Positions 14,368 through 16,664 of a stretch of DNA of 16,664 nt are shown piece after piece (position 1 is the stretch's first letter; each line of letters opens with the position of its first letter). A program made the position numbers and the translations under genes. The notes beneath the pieces are model-generated. The model was not told the origin of the DNA. It worked only from the letters and a program-made list of their open reading frames with translations, and did no database searches. Location: contig WHTL01000045.1 in assembly GCA_009377735.1 (NCBI GenBank), forward strand, positions 1-16,664, read 5' to 3'. The DNA is from Acidimicrobiia bacterium. GTDB lineage: Bacteria; Actinomycetota; Acidimicrobiia; Spongiisociales; ZC4RG35.

Positions 14368-15699
14368 CTACAAGCCCTGGTCGATGCGGTCGCGGTACCA
14401 GTGGTAGCTTGCCTTGGGGGTCCTGGTCATAGTCTCGAAGTCGACGTGGACAATGCCGAACCGTTGCCCGTATCCGGCGACCCACTCGAGGTTGTCGAGG
14501 AGGGACCACTCGAAATAGCCGGTGATGGGCACACCCTGGCCTCGGGCATCGCCCACCGCGGCGATGTGGGCGTCGAGGTAATCGATGCGTCTCTGGTCGT
14601 TGATCTTCCCCGTCTCGTCGGGACCGTCGGAGTAGCTGGCTCCATTCTCGGTGATGACGATGGAAGACGGCCCGTAATCCTCGTTTACCCTCACCAGGAA
14701 CTTGGTTAGCCATTCCGGAGTGATGGCCCATCCCATTTCGGTGTATCCCGGCGCCGGGTTGGGTCCGGGCTCCGACTCCGCGACTTCCCGTTCCTTGTTG
14801 GCGGTGTTCACGGCGAGGGAGGTGTAGTAGTTGATCCCCGTGAAGTCGGTGGGTGTGGCGATAACCTCCATGTCGTCGCTCTGCACGAAATCGAGGGGAT
14901 CACCTTCGAATCTCCCCGCCTCGGCATACGCCTCCACCATGTCCTCGGGGTAACCCTTGCCGTGCACCGGGTCGAAGAACCATCGGTTGCGGAACCCGTC
15001 GAAGTGACTGGCAGCATCGATGTCCTCGGCGGAGTCGCTGGCGGGGTACCCGGCCCGGCAATCAAGGGCAATACCCACTTGGGATTCTCCACCCAACTCC
15101 CGGATCACCTCGGTAGCCCGACCATGGGAGAGGAGAAGATGATGCCCAGCTCGCAGGGCCAGCTTCCAGTCTGCGATTCCTGGGGCGAAGTACCCATCGC
15201 GATGTCCGAGCATCGCCGAGACCCACGGCTCGTTCTGGGTGATCCAATGACCGACCCGGTCGCCGAGACGGTCGACCACGGCGGCGGTGTAATCCATGAA
15301 CCGCCCGACCGTATCCCTGTGCGGCCAGCCGCCACGATCCTGCACGGCGATGGGAAGGTCCCAGTGGTACAGGGTGGGCCAGGGGGCGATGCCGGCGGCG
15401 AGCAGCTCGTCGACCAGTCGGTCATAGAAGTCGAGACCCGCGGGGTTGATGGTCTTCCCATCGGGCATCACGCGGGGCCAGGCAATGGAGAAGCGATATC
15501 CTCCTACTCCCAGTTCTCCCATAAGGGCAATGTCTTCTTGGTAACGGTGATAGTGGTCGGTGGCCGGTTCACCACCGTCGGGCATGTGCCCCTCGGCGTG
15601 GAATCGGTCCCAGATCGACTCTCCGCGGTCGTCGGCGTGGGTGGCACCCTCGATCTGAAAGGCAGATGTGGAGACACCCCAGGTGAAATCCGAGCTCAT
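14368..15699 (-). CDS. GH1 beta-glucosidase
   Basis: Glycoside hydrolase family 1 enzyme, 443 residues, normal for bacterial GH1. The N-terminus FTWGVSTSAFQIEGA is diagnostic. The catalytic acid/base is E157 in TQNEP and the nucleophile E351 in ITENG; YRFSIAWPR, GINYYT and GYFEWSLLDNLEW complete the signature. No signal peptide is visible, so it probably acts in the cytoplasm on imported beta-glucosides. It starts at ATG 15699, divergent from the membrane protein at 15787, with small palindromes between. No sugar transporter is adjacent. The exact glycoside cannot be deduced. Confidence 0.95.
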   Translation of the reverse strand: MSSDFTWGVSTSAFQIEGATHADDRGESIWDRFHAEGHMPDGGEPATDHYHRYQEDIALMGELGVGGYRFSIAWPRVMPDGKTINPAGLDFYDRLVDELLAAGIAPWPTLYHWDLPIAVQDRGGWPHRDTVGRFMDYTAAVVDRLGDRVGHWITQNEPWVSAMLGHRDGYFAPGIADWKLALRAGHHLLLSHGRATEVIRELGGESQVGIALDCRAGYPASDSAEDIDAASHFDGFRNRWFFDPVHGKGYPEDMVEAYAEAGRFEGDPLDFVQSDDMEVIATPTDFTGINYYTSLAVNTANKEREVAESEPGPNPAPGYTEMGWAITPEWLTKFLVRVNEDYGPSSIVITENGASYSDGPDETGKINDQRRIDYLDAHIAAVGDARGQGVPITGYFEWSLLDNLEWVAGYGQRFGIVHVDFETMTRTPKASYHWYRDRIDQGL

Positions 15700-15716
15700 C
15701 AGAGTCAGGTTACCTC

Positions 15717-15756
15717 TGGGTTCCCATCAGTCGAATAACCAAAATGTTCCAGGAAC
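15717..15756. promoter_or_regulatory. Candidate operator region between GH1 and the divergent membrane gene
   Basis: Two short inverted repeats lie in this gap: TGGG-TT-CCCA (15717-15726) and a perfect GTTCC-A-GGAAC (15746-15756). Their position would suit a LacI- or ROK-type sugar regulator of the beta-glucosidase gene, but neither is a recognised consensus and no regulator gene is nearby. Confidence 0.25.
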
Positions 15757-15786
15757 GGATTGGGGCGGTTGGAGCGTGTACCGGAC

Positions 15787-16362
15787 ATGGGCGCGATGTA
15801 CGATCAGCCGACCACGGATCTGGAACGGCGTTTAGGTCGGTATCTCAAGGAAGCAGCCAACCGGGTCGAACTACCTGAGGGCGACTCCGCGCCCCGATCC
15901 CCGGCCGGATCCTTCTCTTGGGCTTTGCTCCCTGCCGCGGCCATGGTGACAGTCTTGGTCATCATCGGCACGGTGCTCATCAGGGGTGCCGGGCTTTCGG
16001 CGCCAATGAGCGATCCCGAACCATCGGTGGCACCCTTCGGGCCGGTCACCAGTGTCGACCAGCCCGTCACCACCGTTACTCCCGACTCCACGGTTCTGGG
16101 GGAAGGTCAGGTCTTCGAGGAGGCCCGGATCGCCGTTGAGATGGACGGCACCAAGATCAGCGGAGTCCAATTGATCACCTCCGATGGGCAGAGCGCACAC
16201 ATTGCCAGTGACTTCTCCTCGTTGCACGGAGAGCACCTCCCGCTCCCCGTCGTCTCCGATGGTCATGGTGGATTCGTTTTGACAGTTGTCGACTACGACG
16301 ACAGTCGAACCACCCGTGATGCCTATGTGATCTTGTTCCTGCCAGCGCGAAGGAGGGCGTGA
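15787..16362 (+). CDS. Single-pass membrane protein of unknown function, N-terminal part (frame breaks at 3' end)
   Basis: The N-terminal region of about 45 residues (TTDLERRLGRYLKEAANRVELPEGD) is probably cytoplasmic, followed by one membrane helix (WALLPAAAMVTVLVIIGTVLI), a Pro/Thr/Val-rich linker, and an extracytoplasmic domain. The topology resembles the putative anti-sigma protein at 5820, but no sigma gene is adjacent. ATG 15787 and 15796 are both possible; a TTG at 15760 also opens the frame. The frame ends at 16362 with LPARRRA, whereas the sequence after it, read one frame back, continues with domain-like coding. This looks like an interrupted larger gene. Function unknown. Confidence 0.65.
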   Translation: MGAMYDQPTTDLERRLGRYLKEAANRVELPEGDSAPRSPAGSFSWALLPAAAMVTVLVIIGTVLIRGAGLSAPMSDPEPSVAPFGPVTSVDQPVTTVTPDSTVLGEGQVFEEARIAVEMDGTKISGVQLITSDGQSAHIASDFSSLHGEHLPLPVVSDGHGGFVLTVVDYDDSRTTRDAYVILFLPARRRA

Positions 16363-16664
16363 CCCTGGCAGAGTCCAAGGGGGTCTCCGACTTGACTGTG
16401 GTCGAATCCGATAGGGGTTGGAGGGCCGTATACACCACCATGGTGGATGGCGAGCTGAGATACTGGAATCTGGAGAGCCATGGAGAGGCGGTCACCCAGG
16501 AGGTCGGGGGAGACCCACTGGGAGCGGCCGGTGTCAGCTCGGGTGGCGGTCGCTATCTGGTCTACTGGCTCGAAGGATGCCCGGCCGTGCGGATGTTCTA
16601 TGCCGATGGATCGGAGGTCGATTTGCCGTCCAACCTCGCCGAGCTCGGTTGCAACGGCGTGAGC
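16359..16664 (+). CDS. Continuation of the preceding membrane protein in another frame (partial)
   Basis: An open frame of 102 codons without a stop to the window edge, with codons matching coding style and a plausible extracytoplasmic sequence (LTVVESDRGWRAVYTTMVDG, RYLVYWLEGCPAVRMFY). It could start at the GTG that overlaps the previous stop (GTGA), but the AAGGAGGG ahead of it is only one or two bases away, too close to work well. It also has no signal or membrane segment of its own. Adding a single base near 16340-16358 fuses it to the upstream protein through LPA-KEGVTLAES. I therefore favour one gene with a one-base deletion over two genes. Confidence 0.6.
   Translation, partial: MTLAESKGVSDLTVVESDRGWRAVYTTMVDGELRYWNLESHGEAVTQEVGGDPLGAAGVSSGGGRYLVYWLEGCPAVRMFYADGSEVDLPSNLAELGCNGVS

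Noticed and set aside
14157..14432. Short open frames on both strands across the second hairpin doublet
   Set aside because: Several frames are open at once because the repeat lacks stop codons. No ribosome binding site or codon-level constraint was seen, so I treat the region as a repeat.
16340..16362. Programmed -1 frameshift at the AGG-AGG codons
   Set aside because: There is no X-XXY-YYZ slippery heptamer. Tandem AGG codons are known for +1 shifting, the opposite of what is needed.

Overview
The window reads as a gene-dense, high-GC bacterial chromosome segment, most likely from an actinomycete (Actinomycetota), with Acidimicrobiia as my best guess. Pointers are GTG starts, many start/stop overlaps, an F420-type PPOX flavoprotein, a UvrD2-like helicase with a C-terminal HRDC domain, a complete paaABCDE cluster with a TetR gene, and Thr/Ser-rich lipoprotein linkers. 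I saw no tRNA, rRNA, CRISPR array, transposase or phage gene. No gene-free stretch reaches 300 bases. The largest gaps are 14195-14367 and 8772-8916, both filled by the same tandem hairpin element, and 6591-6709 upstream of bioY.

Layout. 1-763: surE. 774-4224 (minus): an orphan nucleotidyltransferase of the aminoglycoside/lincosamide type and a large UvrD-family helicase. 4244-5130 (minus): a membrane-anchored monohaem cytochrome c preceded by a secreted YtkA-like protein whose frame appears broken near its C-terminal membrane helix. 5234-6590 (plus): an ECF sigma factor and an overlapping single-pass membrane protein that is probably its anti-sigma partner. 6710-7285: bioY, a biotin transporter S component. 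7298-7717 (minus): the F420/PPOX protein. 7824-12273 (plus): paaA, paaB, paaC, paaD, paaE and a TetR regulator, which together make ring-1,2-phenylacetyl-CoA epoxidase and a probable repressor. 12266-13144 (minus): ROK fructokinase. 13223-14194 (plus): M15 peptidase lipoprotein. 14368-15699 (minus): GH1 beta-glucosidase. 15787-16664 (plus): a membrane-anchored protein split into two frames and running off the window.

How it works together. The gap between the YtkA/cytochrome genes and the sigma gene carries two back-to-back copies of GGAACC-N16-TGTA, one per strand. This suggests that the ECF factor drives itself and the divergent redox genes. The paa operon has a perfect 18-bp palindrome lying in the spacer of a plausible leaderless promoter at paaA, and the operon's last gene is a TetR regulator, so local negative feedback is likely.

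The least explained feature is a 47-nt imperfect hairpin that occurs four times, always as a direct doublet with exactly 72-bp spacing. One doublet separates paaA and paaB and one lies between the convergent M15 and GH1 genes. A degenerate relative may sit before bioY. Two apparent single-base frameshifts (about 4698-4700 and 16340-16358) could be sequencing or assembly errors, so they need read-level checks before being called biology.
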